Source: DASZIT01 sp963819695 (GTDB taxonomy: Bacteria; Actinomycetota; Acidimicrobiia; Acidimicrobiales; RAAP-2). Taken from it: 64,000 nucleotides of DNA. The position numbers and the translations under genes were made by a program. The first letter of the stretch is position 1, and every line of letters begins with the position of its first letter. Below are positions 24,196 through 33,287 of this stretch, in pieces. The stretch spans positions 992,001 through 1,056,000 of the forward strand of contig CAWFXD010000001.1 of assembly GCA_963819695.1 (NCBI GenBank). Reading direction: 5' to 3'. Below the pieces are notes generated by a model. It had not been told where the DNA came from. It saw nothing but the letters and a program-made list of their open reading frames with translations, and made no database searches.

Positions 24196-24684
24196 ATGAC
24201 AGTTTACGATCCTCCCATCCACTCCCTTTCCGGTGACGAATCCTCGGTCGGCCAATATCAGGGGAAGGCCCTCCTGATGGTGAACGTGGCTTCGAAGTGC
24301 GGGCTTACCCCCCAGTACGAGGGGCTCGAACGCCTGCAGAAGACCTACGGCGACCGCGGGTTCACCGTGCTCGGGTTTCCGAGCAATCAATTCGGGGCCC
24401 AGGAGCCGGGGAGCGCCGAGGAGATCGCCACGTTCTGCTCGGCGACCTACGGGGTCACCTTTCCCATGTTCGAGAAGATCGACGTGAACGGCGACCAGCG
24501 CCACCCGATCTACGAGCAGTTGACCGCATTTCCCGACGCCGACGGTGAGGCCGGCGACATCCAGTGGAATTTCGAGAAGTTCCTGGTCGCGCCCGACGGT
24601 TCCATCGTGAGGCGATTCCGGCCCATGGTCGATCCGGAGGCACCCGAGGTCATCGACGCCATCGAGGGCGTACTCCCGAACTGA
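24196..24684 (+). CDS. glutathione peroxidase family thiol peroxidase
   Basis: This 162-residue protein has the Gpx motifs NVASKCGLTPQY with the peroxidatic Cys, GFPSNQFGAQEPG with the catalytic Gln, and WNFEKFLVAPDG with the Trp and Asn. The Cys replaces selenocysteine, and in bacteria such enzymes usually draw electrons from thioredoxin rather than glutathione. It detoxifies hydrogen peroxide and lipid peroxides in the cytoplasm. The ATG at 24196 fits the TAGGAT box seven bases earlier. The stop shares a base with the start of the following mycothiol-type gene, so the two are coupled and probably both serve thiol redox defence. Confidence 0.94.
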   Translation: MTVYDPPIHSLSGDESSVGQYQGKALLMVNVASKCGLTPQYEGLERLQKTYGDRGFTVLGFPSNQFGAQEPGSAEEIATFCSATYGVTFPMFEKIDVNGDQRHPIYEQLTAFPDADGEAGDIQWNFEKFLVAPDGSIVRRFRPMVDPEAPEVIDAIEGVLPN

Positions 24685-25512
24685 TGGCCGAACCGGGGGG
24701 CAACGGGGAGTTGGTGATCGACAGCCTGGCGGAAGTCTGGGCGTCGGTCGTCGACGCCTGCCAGGACCTCGACGAGGCCCAATGGGCACTCCCCACCGAC
24801 TGCCCGGGGTGGTCGGTCCAGGATCAGCTCTCCCACTTGGTAGGGATTGAGCACACGCTGCTGGGCGATCCGGCGCCGAAACCGGTCAGCCAGGTCCCCC
24901 CGTACGTGAAAAACCCGATCGGCGAGATGAACGAGGCATGGGTCGAGCCTCACCGGGAGCTGTCGGGACCCGAGGTTCTGGCCGAGTTCGTCGATGTCAC
25001 CGACCGGCGGCTCGCCGCCCTCCGGGGGTTTCCGGCCGGAGAAATTCGATGAAGTCGGCTGGAGCCCGATCGGCGAGGTGCCGTATCGCGATTTCATGGG
25101 CACCCGGGTCCTCGATTCGTGGACCCACGAGCAAGACATCCGCCGGGCCCTGGATCGCCCCGGCGGCCGCAACGGCGCCGGCGAGAAGCACTGCCTGACC
25201 CAGTGCGCCGGGGCCATGAGCTTCGTGGTCGGCAAGAAGGTGGGGCCGCCCGACGGGACCATCGTGCTGTTCGAGGTGGATGGCGCCTTGGGTCGGTCGG
25301 TGCCGGTCGAGGTCGAGGGGGGCCGGGCCTACGTACGGCCGGAAGCAACGTCCGAACCGACGGTCATCCTGACCATGGACCAGGAAGCGTTCTGGCGGCT
25401 CGGCTTCGGCCGAGTGTCTCCGGCCGAGGTCCTCGCTTCAGGAGAAGCCCGCCTTTCGGGGGATGACGCCCTCGGACGACGGGTCCTGGAGTCGATGAAT
25501 TTCATGATCTGA
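24684..25512 (+). CDS. mycothiol-dependent maleylpyruvate isomerase family protein, frameshifted
   Basis: The DinB-like N-terminal domain reads LDEAQWALPTDCPGWSVQDQ and LSHLVGIEHTLLG, with the metal His in LSHL. At about 25038 one extra G in GGCCGGAG breaks the frame. The continuation, EKFDEVGWSPIGEVPYRDFM then LDSWTHEQDIRRAL with the HEQDIR motif, is in the frame one base later and includes an SCP-like C-terminal domain. Repaired, it is about 275 residues, as usual. Members use mycothiol to isomerise or detoxify compounds; mycothiol is the low-molecular thiol of actinobacteria. It overlaps the glutathione peroxidase stop by one base. Confidence 0.87.
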
Positions 25513-25598
25513 GGGGACCGGGCCCGACGGGGACCGCGTCAATGTCGCCTGGCTCTCCCTGCCCGCGCGTCGCGGTGAGTCGGCCTCCCGGCTACCGA

Positions 25599-25604
25599 TA
25601 GACT
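25599..25604 (+). promoter_or_regulatory. -10 box TAGACT of tig
   Basis: TAGACT is followed after 11 bases by the ATG at 25616, giving a transcript with a very short leader or none. Confidence 0.5.
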
Positions 25605-25615
25605 CACTTACTCGT

Positions 25616-27049
25616 ATGCGAGCCACAGCCGCGCCCGAGGAGGGCAACAAGGTTCGTCTCACCGTTGAGGTAGATGAATCGGAAATTGATGAAGCCCTCA
25701 ACGGTGTCTTGCGTCGCTTGTCGCGCGAGGTACGGGTACCAGGGTTCCGGCCCGGCAAAGTTCCCCGCCGGGTCATCGAGGCCCGCCTGGGCGGGGCCGG
25801 CGCACTGCGCGACGAGGCTCTCCGCGAAGCCCTCCCCGAGTTCTATGCCAAGGCGGTGTCGGATACCGAGGTCGATCCCATCGACTCGCCCGAGATCGAC
25901 ATCACCGCCGGTGACGAATCGGGGGCGGTCTCCTTCGATGCCATCGTCGAAGTGCGCCCCACCGTTTCCATCGCCGGGTACCAGGGTCTGGTCGTGACCC
26001 TTCCGGGATTGGACGTCCCCGAAGAAGAGGTCAACGCCCAGATCGACCGCCTCCGGGCCACGTCGGGCGAGCTGGTCGACGTCGATCGGCCGGTGCAAAA
26101 GGGCGACCAGGTCACCATCGACATCAGCGGGAAGCGGGTCCGGGGTGCTGACCAGGAAGCCGACGCCGACGCCCAGGGCGAGGCCGGGGCCGAGGGTGAG
26201 GGCGGGGAGGCCGGCAAGGGCCCGAAGATCATCGAAGAGGAGGGGGACGACGACGATCTCACCGCCGAGGACTTCCTCTACGAGGCCGGGAGCGGGGGAG
26301 TGGTCCCCGAGCTCGACGACGCGCTGATCGGCGCCAAGGCCGGTGACACGGTTACCTTCGAGTCCTCCATCGACGATCTCGGCCAGACGATTTCCTTCAC
26401 GGTGGTGGCCAAGGACGTCAAGGAGCTGGTACTTCCCGAGGTGACTGACGAATGGGCGGCCGAGGCCTCCGAGTTCGAGACGGCCGATGAGCTGAGGGAG
26501 GACATCACCAAACGGCTCAAGCAGCGGCACATCATGCAGGCCCAGCTGGCCCTCCAGCAGAAGACCATCGAGGCACTGGTGGAACTGGTGACCGAGGACG
26601 TCCCCGACATCCTGGTGGAGGGGGAACTGCGCGAGCGGATCCACGACCTCAACCACCGGCTCGAGGAACAGAAGATCGGGTTGGGGCAGTTCCTGGCCGC
26701 CACCGGGCGCGACGAGCAGGAGTTCCTGGACGAGCTCCGGGCCGGCGCCCTCCAGGGGGTCAAATCGGATCTGGCCCTCCGTGCCCTGGTGGATCAGGAG
26801 CACATCGAGCTCACCGATGAGGAGCTCGATGCCGAGTTGGCCACCATGGGCGAGCGCCTGGAGATGAGCGCCGACCAGGTACGCGAACAACTCGAACAGG
26901 GCGGAAGGCTGTCGGCGGTACGCTCAGATCGGCGCAAGGCCAAGGCCATGCGATGGCTGCTCGACAACGTCGGGCTGGTGGATGAGGAAGGGAATCCCGT
27001 GTCACGGGATGACCTGAAGGTGAATCAGGCAGAGGAGGACGCGGAGTGA
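25616..27049 (+). CDS. tig: trigger factor (ribosome-associated chaperone)
   Basis: The 477-residue protein has the three trigger-factor parts: a ribosome-binding domain with the signature VPGFRPGKVP (41-50), an FKBP-type PPIase domain (about 160-260) and a long helical C-terminal chaperone domain. It shelters nascent chains at the ribosome exit. The PPIase domain contains an acidic, Gly-rich insertion at about 176-214 (stretches such as EADADAQGEAGAEGEGG and EEEGDDDD). It lies between the strand GDQVTIDISG and the usual FLYEAGSG, and is longer than in most homologs. The stop overlaps clpP by four bases, so folding and proteolysis genes are coupled. Confidence 0.96.
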   Translation: MRATAAPEEGNKVRLTVEVDESEIDEALNGVLRRLSREVRVPGFRPGKVPRRVIEARLGGAGALRDEALREALPEFYAKAVSDTEVDPIDSPEIDITAGDESGAVSFDAIVEVRPTVSIAGYQGLVVTLPGLDVPEEEVNAQIDRLRATSGELVDVDRPVQKGDQVTIDISGKRVRGADQEADADAQGEAGAEGEGGEAGKGPKIIEEEGDDDDLTAEDFLYEAGSGGVVPELDDALIGAKAGDTVTFESSIDDLGQTISFTVVAKDVKELVLPEVTDEWAAEASEFETADELREDITKRLKQRHIMQAQLALQQKTIEALVELVTEDVPDILVEGELRERIHDLNHRLEEQKIGLGQFLAATGRDEQEFLDELRAGALQGVKSDLALRALVDQEHIELTDEELDAELATMGERLEMSADQVREQLEQGGRLSAVRSDRRKAKAMRWLLDNVGLVDEEGNPVSRDDLKVNQAEEDAE

Positions 27050-27696
27050 GCTTCACGGATGCAAGACCGATGGACGTACAGGCCTACAGCGTGCCGTGGG
27101 TGGTCGAGTCGACCAGCCGGGGTGAACGCAACTACGACCTGTACTCCCGCCTCCTCAGGGAACGGATCATCTTCCTCGGGACCCCCATCAACGACACCGT
27201 GGCCAACCTGGTCTGTGCCCAACTGCTGTTCCTCGAGTCAGAGGAAGCCGACAAGGACATCCACCTCTACATCAACTCGCCGGGCGGAGACATCACCGCC
27301 CTGTTCGCCATCTACGACACCATGAAGTACATCAAGCCGGACCTGTCCACCTTCTGCTTCGGCCAGGCCGCCTCGGCCGCAGCCGTCCTCCTCGGGGCGG
27401 GCACCCACGGCAAGAGGTTCGCCCTTCCTCATGCCCGCATTCTCTTGCACCAGCCGTTCGGCGGGGTGGAGGGCCAAGCCAGCGACATCGAGCTCCAGGC
27501 CAAGGAGATCCTCCGGATGCGCGACCTCCTCAACGGGATGTTGGCCAACGATACTGGTCAGACCCTAGAAAAGGTCTCGAAGGACACCGACCGCGATTTC
27601 ATCATGACCGCCGAGGAAGCCGTGACCTACGGCCTCATCGACGAAGTCATCACCGCCCGGGACCTGGTGGGCATGGAAGCCGTCGGCGCCGCCTGA
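27046..27696 (+). CDS. clpP: ATP-dependent Clp protease proteolytic subunit
   Basis: This 216-residue serine protease carries the triad S110 (FGQAASAAAV), H135 (RILLHQP) and D184, with the same spacing as E. coli ClpP. INSPGGD forms the oxyanion strand. It builds a tetradecameric chamber that degrades proteins unfolded by ClpX or ClpC. The GTG at 27046 overlaps the trigger factor stop (GTGA). Many actinobacteria have two adjacent clpP genes; here only one is present at this locus, so a second copy would have to lie elsewhere. clpX follows after 109 bases. Confidence 0.97.
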   Translation: MSFTDARPMDVQAYSVPWVVESTSRGERNYDLYSRLLRERIIFLGTPINDTVANLVCAQLLFLESEEADKDIHLYINSPGGDITALFAIYDTMKYIKPDLSTFCFGQAASAAAVLLGAGTHGKRFALPHARILLHQPFGGVEGQASDIELQAKEILRMRDLLNGMLANDTGQTLEKVSKDTDRDFIMTAEEAVTYGLIDEVITARDLVGMEAVGAA

Positions 27697-27805
27697 GTCG
27701 GGAACCCCCGCGGCAGTCGATCGGTCGGAGGTCGACCAGCCGCTAGAGTTGTGCATCGGTTAGCAGTGGTTGAGAGCACCTGACAGAAGGACGAGGGAAA
27801 CCGAC

Positions 27806-29089
27806 GTGGCGAAGTTCGGAGACGGGGGGGACCTGGTGAAGTGCAGCTTCTGCGGCAAGTCGCAGAAGCAGGTGAAAAAGCTCATCGCCGGTCCGGGCGT
27901 GTACATCTGCGATGAGTGCATCGAGTTGTGCAACGACATCATCGCCGAGGAACTCTCCGACACCACCGAGCTTTCGTTCGAGGAGCTCCCGAAGCCGAAA
28001 GAGATCTACGAATTCCTGAACGACTACGTCATCGGCCAGGAGTACGCCAAAAAGATCCTCTCGGTCGCCGTCTACAACCACTACAAGCGGGTCCAGGCGG
28101 AGAGCGACGGTCCCCACGACAGTGAGGTCGAGTTGGCCAAGTCCAACATCTTGCTGCTGGGCCCAACCGGATGCGGCAAGACCCTTTTGGCCCAAACCCT
28201 GGCCCGGATGCTCAACGTGCCCTTCGCCATCGCCGACGCCACCGCGCTGACCGAGGCGGGCTATGTCGGCGAGGACGTCGAGAACATCTTGCTGAAGCTG
28301 ATCCAAGCCGCCGACTACGACGTCAAGCGGGCCGAGACCGGCATCATCTACATCGACGAGATAGACAAGATCGCTCGCAAGTCGGAGAATCCGTCGATCA
28401 CCCGGGACGTCTCGGGTGAGGGGGTCCAACAGGCGCTGTTGAAGATCCTCGAAGGCACCACCGCCTCGGTGCCTCCCCAGGGCGGTCGGAAGCACCCCCA
28501 TCAGGAATTCATCCAGATCGACACCACCAACATCCTGTTCATCTGCGGCGGGGCGTTTGCCGGGATCGACAAGATCATCGAGAACCGGATCGGGCGCAAG
28601 GGGATCGGATTCCGGGCCGAGGTGCGCAAGGCCGCCGATCGGGGGGACGATTCCGAACTGTTGCGCCATGTGCTCCCCGAGGACCTGATGAAGTTCGGCC
28701 TCATCCCCGAGTTCATCGGGCGGCTTCCGGTCATCGGCGCGGTGGCGCACCTCTACAAGGAGGCGCTGATCCGCATCCTGGTGGAGCCGAAGAACGCCCT
28801 CACCCGCCAGTACAAGCGGGTCTTCGAGCTCGACCATGTCGAACTCGAACTCACCGATGACGCGCTCGAGGCCATCGCCGAGCAGGCGCTGCTTCGGGGA
28901 ACCGGGGCCCGAGGGTTGCGGGCCATCCTCGAAGAGGTGCTGCTCGAGGTGATGTACGACCTCCCGGGTCGCACCGACGTGTCCAAGTGCGTGGTCGACC
29001 GGTCGGTTGTCCTCGACAAGGTGCATCCGACGCTGGTGCCGCTGAAGAGCCCGCCGGCCAAGGCTCGCACCCGCCGGGCCGCATCCTGA
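27806..29089 (+). CDS. clpX: ATP-dependent Clp protease ATP-binding subunit ClpX
   Basis: This 427-residue AAA+ unfoldase has an N-terminal zinc-binding domain with C13, C16, C35 and C38. Walker A is GPTGCGKT (119-126), Walker B is IIYIDEIDK, and the IGF-type ClpP-binding loop reads IGRKGIGFRAE. A sensor-2 segment, GTGARGLRAI, lies near the end. It recognises and unfolds substrates such as ssrA-tagged proteins and passes them to ClpP. GTG 27806 is preferred to the ATG 36 bases upstream, because family members begin with this AKFGDGG-like stretch and GAAGGACGAGGG precedes it. Confidence 0.97.
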   Translation: MAKFGDGGDLVKCSFCGKSQKQVKKLIAGPGVYICDECIELCNDIIAEELSDTTELSFEELPKPKEIYEFLNDYVIGQEYAKKILSVAVYNHYKRVQAESDGPHDSEVELAKSNILLLGPTGCGKTLLAQTLARMLNVPFAIADATALTEAGYVGEDVENILLKLIQAADYDVKRAETGIIYIDEIDKIARKSENPSITRDVSGEGVQQALLKILEGTTASVPPQGGRKHPHQEFIQIDTTNILFICGGAFAGIDKIIENRIGRKGIGFRAEVRKAADRGDDSELLRHVLPEDLMKFGLIPEFIGRLPVIGAVAHLYKEALIRILVEPKNALTRQYKRVFELDHVELELTDDALEAIAEQALLRGTGARGLRAILEEVLLEVMYDLPGRTDVSKCVVDRSVVLDKVHPTLVPLKSPPAKARTRRAAS

Positions 29090-29107
29090 CCAAGCGTCGT
29101 TTGCCCT

Positions 29108-29124
29108 CCGGTCAACGTGACCGG
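29108..29124 (+). terminator. inverted repeat CCGGTCA-ACG-TGACCGG after clpX
   Basis: A perfect 7-bp stem with a 3-base loop starts 19 bases after the clpX stop. No T-run follows, so it may be a Rho-independent-like hairpin without U-tract, an RNA stabiliser, or an operator for folC. Confidence 0.4.
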
Positions 29125-29152
29125 GTTGGGCGCCTAGCGATCTGAACGACCT

Positions 29153-30511
29153 TTGACCCCTCCATCGCCTCCCTCCCCCTCCCCGGCCACCGCCCATTTC
29201 GACGACCTGGCCGAGGCGCTGGCCTGGCTCGACTCGCATATCAATTTCGAGATGAACATGCCGACCCGGCAGGCGGTGCCGACCCTCGACCGGGTGCGTG
29301 AGCTGATGGTGGTCCTGGGGGACCCGCAGACGGCGTACCCGGTCATCCACCTGACCGGTACCAACGGCAAGGGCTCGACCGCGGCCATGGCCACCGCCCT
29401 GCTGGGGGCCATGGGTCTGTCGGTGGGCACCTACACCAGCCCAAATCTGAGCCGGGTCAACGAGCGGATCGCTCGGAACGGGGAGCCCATCGACGACGAT
29501 GCCTTCCGGGAGGTGCTCGAGACCCTGGCCCGGGTCGAGCCCCTGATGAGCGAGCGGCTGACCCGCTTCGAGCTCCTGTGCGCCGCCGCCTTCATGTGGT
29601 TCGCCGACGAGGCGGTCGACGTGGCGGTGATCGAGGTTGGCCTGGGCGGGACCTGGGACTCCACCAATGTGGTGGACGGCAGCGTGGCAGTGATCACCAA
29701 CGTGAGTTTCGACCACACCGAGGTCCTGGGTCCGACCCTGGAGGACATCGCCGGGGACAAGGCCGGCATCTTCAAGGCGGGCAGCCGGGTCATCATCGGC
29801 GAAACCGATCCCCACCTGGTGGCCTTGCTCCGGGACCGCGCCGACGAGGCCGGGGCCGCGGAGACCTGGGTCCGGCTCCAAGAATTCGGCTGTTCAGCCA
29901 ACCGGGTGGCGGTGGGCGGGCGGTTGGTCGACATGTGGACCCCGGCCGGCTCCTATGGCGAGATCCTGGTGCCGCTGCACGGCGCCCACCAGGGAGACAA
30001 CGCCGCCTGCGCCCTGGCCGCGGTCGAGGCGTTCTTCGGTTTCCCGCTCGACGAGACGGTGGTGGAGGGGGCCTTCGCCCAGGTGCGGGTGCCGGGTCGC
30101 CTGGAGATCGTGAAGCGGCATCCGCTGGTGGTGGTGGACGGGGCCCACAACGTGGCCGGGATGATCACCCTTGCCCGTTCACTGGTGGAGGAGTTCACCG
30201 TCGACGGCGACGCGGTGGCGGTGGTGGGCATGCTGTCGGGACGGGATCCGTCGGCCATGCTCGACGCGCTGGTGTCGGCCGGCATCCGTTCGGTGGTGGT
30301 GTGCGCGCCGGATTCTCCTCGGGCCATGTCCACCGAAGTGGTGGGTGAAGCCGCGCTGGCCTTGGGCATGGCGACGACCGTGGCGGACTCGCCGTCGGAG
30401 GCAGTGATGATGGCCATCGAACAAGCCGGTGGTGACGGCCGGGTGGTGGTGTGCGGTTCGTTGTACGTGGTGGCCGACGCCCGACGGTTGCTCCTCCCCG
30501 ACGAGGTCTGA
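29153..30511 (+). CDS. folC: folylpolyglutamate synthase / dihydrofolate synthase
   Basis: This 452-residue Mur-ligase-fold enzyme has the P-loop HLTGTNGKGSTAAM near residue 66, DVAVIEVGLGGTWDSTN near 159, the carbamylated-Lys region DKAGIFK and the C-terminal domain start VVVDGAHNVAGM near 325. It adds glutamate to dihydropteroate and to folates in an ATP-dependent step of folate biosynthesis. The TTG at 29153 is chosen because the N-terminal LAEALAWLDS helix is conserved; the first in-frame ATG would remove it. In streptomycetes and mycobacteria valS usually sits upstream of folC; here clpX does. Confidence 0.95.
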   Translation: MTPPSPPSPSPATAHFDDLAEALAWLDSHINFEMNMPTRQAVPTLDRVRELMVVLGDPQTAYPVIHLTGTNGKGSTAAMATALLGAMGLSVGTYTSPNLSRVNERIARNGEPIDDDAFREVLETLARVEPLMSERLTRFELLCAAAFMWFADEAVDVAVIEVGLGGTWDSTNVVDGSVAVITNVSFDHTEVLGPTLEDIAGDKAGIFKAGSRVIIGETDPHLVALLRDRADEAGAAETWVRLQEFGCSANRVAVGGRLVDMWTPAGSYGEILVPLHGAHQGDNAACALAAVEAFFGFPLDETVVEGAFAQVRVPGRLEIVKRHPLVVVDGAHNVAGMITLARSLVEEFTVDGDAVAVVGMLSGRDPSAMLDALVSAGIRSVVVCAPDSPRAMSTEVVGEAALALGMATTVADSPSEAVMMAIEQAGGDGRVVVCGSLYVVADARRLLLPDEV

Positions 30512-30611
30512 CCGACGGCCTGTTGCTATCGGCGTGCATGTCGACGCGGATGTTGGTCACTTCATCGGTTGGGACGCTCGCACCGGTTCTGACACCTCAC
30601 CCGAACTCGGC

Positions 30612-30617
30612 TAGCCT
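30612..30617 (+). promoter_or_regulatory. -10 box TAGCCT of ndk
   Basis: TAGCCT lies 9 bases before the GTG at 30627. TCTGAC at 30588-30593 is a weak candidate -35 with an 18-base spacer. Confidence 0.5.
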
Positions 30618-30626
30618 GCCCCGCTG

Positions 30627-31043
30627 GTGGGACGAACTCTTGTCATCTGTAAGCCCGACGCCGTCGAACGCGGCCTGACGGGTGAGATCATCGGTCGCAT
30701 CGAGCGCAAAGGCCTCCGGCTGGTGGCCGGCGAGCTTCGTTGCGTCACCGCCGAGGAGGCGGGACGCCATTACGCCGAGCACGACGGCAAGCCGTTCTAC
30801 GACGGACTGGTCGCCTTCATCACCCGGTCGCCGGCGCTGATCATGGTGGTCGAGGGGCCCGACGACACCTTCAAGGTGGTCCGCACCCTGATGGGGGCCA
30901 CCAACCCGGTAGAGGCGGCTCCGGGCACCATCCGGGGGGATCTGGCGCTGGAGGTGGGAGAGAACCTGGTGCACGGATCGGATTCGGTCGCATCCGCGGC
31001 CCGGGAGATCGAGATCTTCTTCCCGGGGTTGCCTTCTTCCTGA
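30627..31043 (+). CDS. ndk: nucleoside diphosphate kinase
   Basis: This 138-residue protein is full length. TLVICKPDAVERGL at the start holds the conserved Lys. H116 in GENLVHGSDS is the phosphate-carrying histidine, and MGATNPVEAAPGTIRGD forms the nucleotide loop. It equilibrates (d)NTP pools by ping-pong phosphate transfer. The GTG at 30627 fits the TAGCCT box and a leaderless start. In related actinobacteria ndk also follows folC. Confidence 0.97.
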   Translation: MGRTLVICKPDAVERGLTGEIIGRIERKGLRLVAGELRCVTAEEAGRHYAEHDGKPFYDGLVAFITRSPALIMVVEGPDDTFKVVRTLMGATNPVEAAPGTIRGDLALEVGENLVHGSDSVASAAREIEIFFPGLPSS

Positions 31044-31292
31044 CCTGGTTCTTTGTGGATCCGATTCCGGGCGCCCGCGTCGCTTCGGTGCCAATGGGCA
31101 GCAACCGGTCGGCAGCCGGCGGCGGGTGTACCGGAGGGTGAATTCCCGAGGCGGCTGGCAGGCCCACCGGCGGGTCTCGTAGCATGGCAAGTCGATGCTG
31201 CGTAGACTGGTGAAAGAATCCAGCGGAATGCAGGTGCGATTCCGTCCCGGCACGTTCTCTCACCCAATCCCCCATGGAGGGTTGCATCTCTG
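31044..31292. promoter_or_regulatory. mreB upstream region with -10 box TAGACT (31203-31208)
   Basis: These 249 bases hold no gene. TAGACT at 31203-31208 would give a leader of about 80 bases that ends with GGAGGG (31276-31281) before the ATG at 31293. Unlike many genes in this window, mreB therefore seems to have a leader and a ribosome site. Confidence 0.45.
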
Positions 31293-32324
31293 ATGCGCGA
31301 TAACGGTTTTTCCCTGCTAGGCCGAGATATGGCCGTAGATCTTGGCACCGCCAACACCCTGGTGTATGTGCGTGGTCGAGGAATCGTCCTCAACGAGCCG
31401 TCGGTGGTCGCCGTCAATGTCAAGGATGGCCGACCGTTGGCCGTCGGCACCGAGGCCAAGCGGATGATCGGCCGGACGCCGAGCCACATTCAGGCCATCC
31501 GTCCCCTGAAAGACGGGGTCATCGCCGACTTCGAGATCTGCGAGAAGATGCTCCGGTACTTCATCCACCGGGTGCACCAGCGCCGGTTCGCCAAGCCCCG
31601 GATGGTCATCTGTGTCCCCTCGGGGATCACCGGGGTCGAGCAACGAGCGGTGATGGAAGCCGCCGAGTATGCCGGTGCCCGCAAGGCCTTCATCATCGAA
31701 GAGCCGATGGCCGCGGCCATCGGTGCCGGGTTGCCGGTACACGAGCCGACCGGAAACATGGTCGTCGACATCGGCGGTGGCACCACCGAGGTGGCGGTGA
31801 TCTCCCTCGGCGGCATCGTGACCAGTCAGTCGATCCGCATCGGCGGCGACGAGTTGGACGAGGCGATCGTGTCCTTCATCAAGAAGGAGTACAGCCTCGC
31901 CCTCGGCGAACGTACCGCGGAGGAGATCAAGATCGCGCTCGGCTCCGCGTTCGATCTCGAAGAAGAGCTGCACGCGGAGATCCGCGGTCGCGACCTCGTC
32001 TCCGGTCTCCCGAAGACGGTGGTCATCTCCACCCAGGAGATCCGCAAGGCGGTCGACGAGCCGGTGGCCGCCATCGTGGACGCGGTGAAGGTCACGCTCG
32101 ACCGGACGCCGCCCGAGCTGGCCGCCGACATCATGGAGCAGGGCATCGTGCTGACCGGCGGCGGAGCCCTCCTGCACGGTCTGGACAGCCGGCTGACCCA
32201 AGAGACCGGCATGCCCATCGTGGTGGCCAGAGACCCGCTGAACTGCGTCGCCATCGGGAGCGGCCAGTGCCTCGAGGAGTTCGAAGCGCTCAAGCAGGTA
32301 CTCATCACGTCGTCAGCTCGCTGA
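31293..32324 (+). CDS. mreB: rod shape-determining protein MreB
   Basis: This 343-residue bacterial actin has the phosphate-1 loop AVDLGTANTLVY near residue 11, phosphate-2 VVDIGGGTTEVAVISLGG near 153 and the adenosine motif GIVLTGGGALLHG near 283. It polymerises under the membrane and directs lateral wall synthesis through MreC, MreD and PBP2, all encoded next. Actinobacteria with apical growth often have mreB only for spores or have lost it. A complete mreBCD-mrdA set suggests rod-type lateral growth here, or a spore-wall role. Confidence 0.97.
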   Translation: MRDNGFSLLGRDMAVDLGTANTLVYVRGRGIVLNEPSVVAVNVKDGRPLAVGTEAKRMIGRTPSHIQAIRPLKDGVIADFEICEKMLRYFIHRVHQRRFAKPRMVICVPSGITGVEQRAVMEAAEYAGARKAFIIEEPMAAAIGAGLPVHEPTGNMVVDIGGGTTEVAVISLGGIVTSQSIRIGGDELDEAIVSFIKKEYSLALGERTAEEIKIALGSAFDLEEELHAEIRGRDLVSGLPKTVVISTQEIRKAVDEPVAAIVDAVKVTLDRTPPELAADIMEQGIVLTGGGALLHGLDSRLTQETGMPIVVARDPLNCVAIGSGQCLEEFEALKQVLITSSAR

Positions 32325-32341
32325 TATAGGGGGGATTCCCT

Positions 32342-33196
32342 GTGGCGAAGTCGCGGCGGAACCGCCGCCCTCTCACCACGCTGCTGATTCTGCTGCTGGC
32401 GTCGATCACCATCATCACCCTCGACGCCCGCGGTGGCCTGCATGCGGTCACCTCCGGAATTCGCTCGGTGGCCGCGGATTCCTTTGCCCCGGTGCGCTCA
32501 GGGGTCAACGGCATCATCGAGCCGGTGGGGAGCTTCCTGGCCGGATCCGTCAACTACGGGGCGGTGCGCCAGCAGAACCAAAAACTGCAGCAGCAGATCC
32601 GCCAACTGCAGCAACAGGGGTCAAAATCCCAGCAGACCGAGCAGTCCCTCGAGCAACTGAGCGCCCTCCTCCACCTGCCGTACATCAGCAACCTCCAGAC
32701 GGTCCCCGCCGAAGTCACCGACTACGAATCGAGCAACTTCGCCGCCACCATCGACATCGGCGTGGGTCGGGATGATGGAGTGCAGCTGAACATGCCGGTC
32801 GTCTCGGGCGGAGGTCCGTTGGGTGAGCAACTGGTGGGTCAGGTCGTCCAGGCCAACCACCACAATTCCACCGTCCGCCTGATCACCGACGGGGCCTCCT
32901 CGGTAGGGGCGCTGTACGGGAATCCCGGCGCCTTCGCCGACGTGGTGGGAGCGGGATCGGGCAAGCCACTCTCCGCCGACCTGGTTCCCGTCAACACTCC
33001 GGTTCCGGTGGGTCAAGTGTTCGTGACCAGCGGGCTGAACGGCGCAATCTTCCCGCCGAGCATCCCGGTCGCCCGGGTCACCAGTACCAAGACGGGTGTC
33101 TCGGCGTCGGAGGAGTCGGTGACCCTTCAACCGCTGGCGGATCTGACCAACCTCCGTTACGTCTCGGTGGTCCTGTGGGACCCGTCGAAGTCGTGA
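32342..33196 (+). CDS. mreC: rod shape-determining protein MreC
   Basis: This 284-residue protein has one N-terminal membrane helix (LTTLLILLLASITIITL, about residues 10-27). A coiled coil rich in Gln and Leu (about 76-105) and two beta-barrel domains outside the membrane follow (AEVTDYESSNFAATIDIGVG, then the FVTSGLNGAIFPPSIPVARV end). It links MreB and the wall synthases. The GTG at 32342 follows a purine run, GGGGGGA, after the mreB stop 17 bases upstream. Confidence 0.94.
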   Translation: MAKSRRNRRPLTTLLILLLASITIITLDARGGLHAVTSGIRSVAADSFAPVRSGVNGIIEPVGSFLAGSVNYGAVRQQNQKLQQQIRQLQQQGSKSQQTEQSLEQLSALLHLPYISNLQTVPAEVTDYESSNFAATIDIGVGRDDGVQLNMPVVSGGGPLGEQLVGQVVQANHHNSTVRLITDGASSVGALYGNPGAFADVVGAGSGKPLSADLVPVNTPVPVGQVFVTSGLNGAIFPPSIPVARVTSTKTGVSASEESVTLQPLADLTNLRYVSVVLWDPSKS

Positions 33197-33287
33197 GGGT
33201 CGTCGGGGCCTTACCGGTACCCGCCGTCGTCGTGCTCGGGTCGTCGTCGGCGCTCGGGTCGTTCCTTCCGCCGGGAGGAGTCAATCG

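Noticed and set aside
27743..29881. 712-codon open frame on the minus strand
   Set aside because: It covers clpX and folC in antisense. The real genes have complete motifs, so this is a GC-driven shadow.
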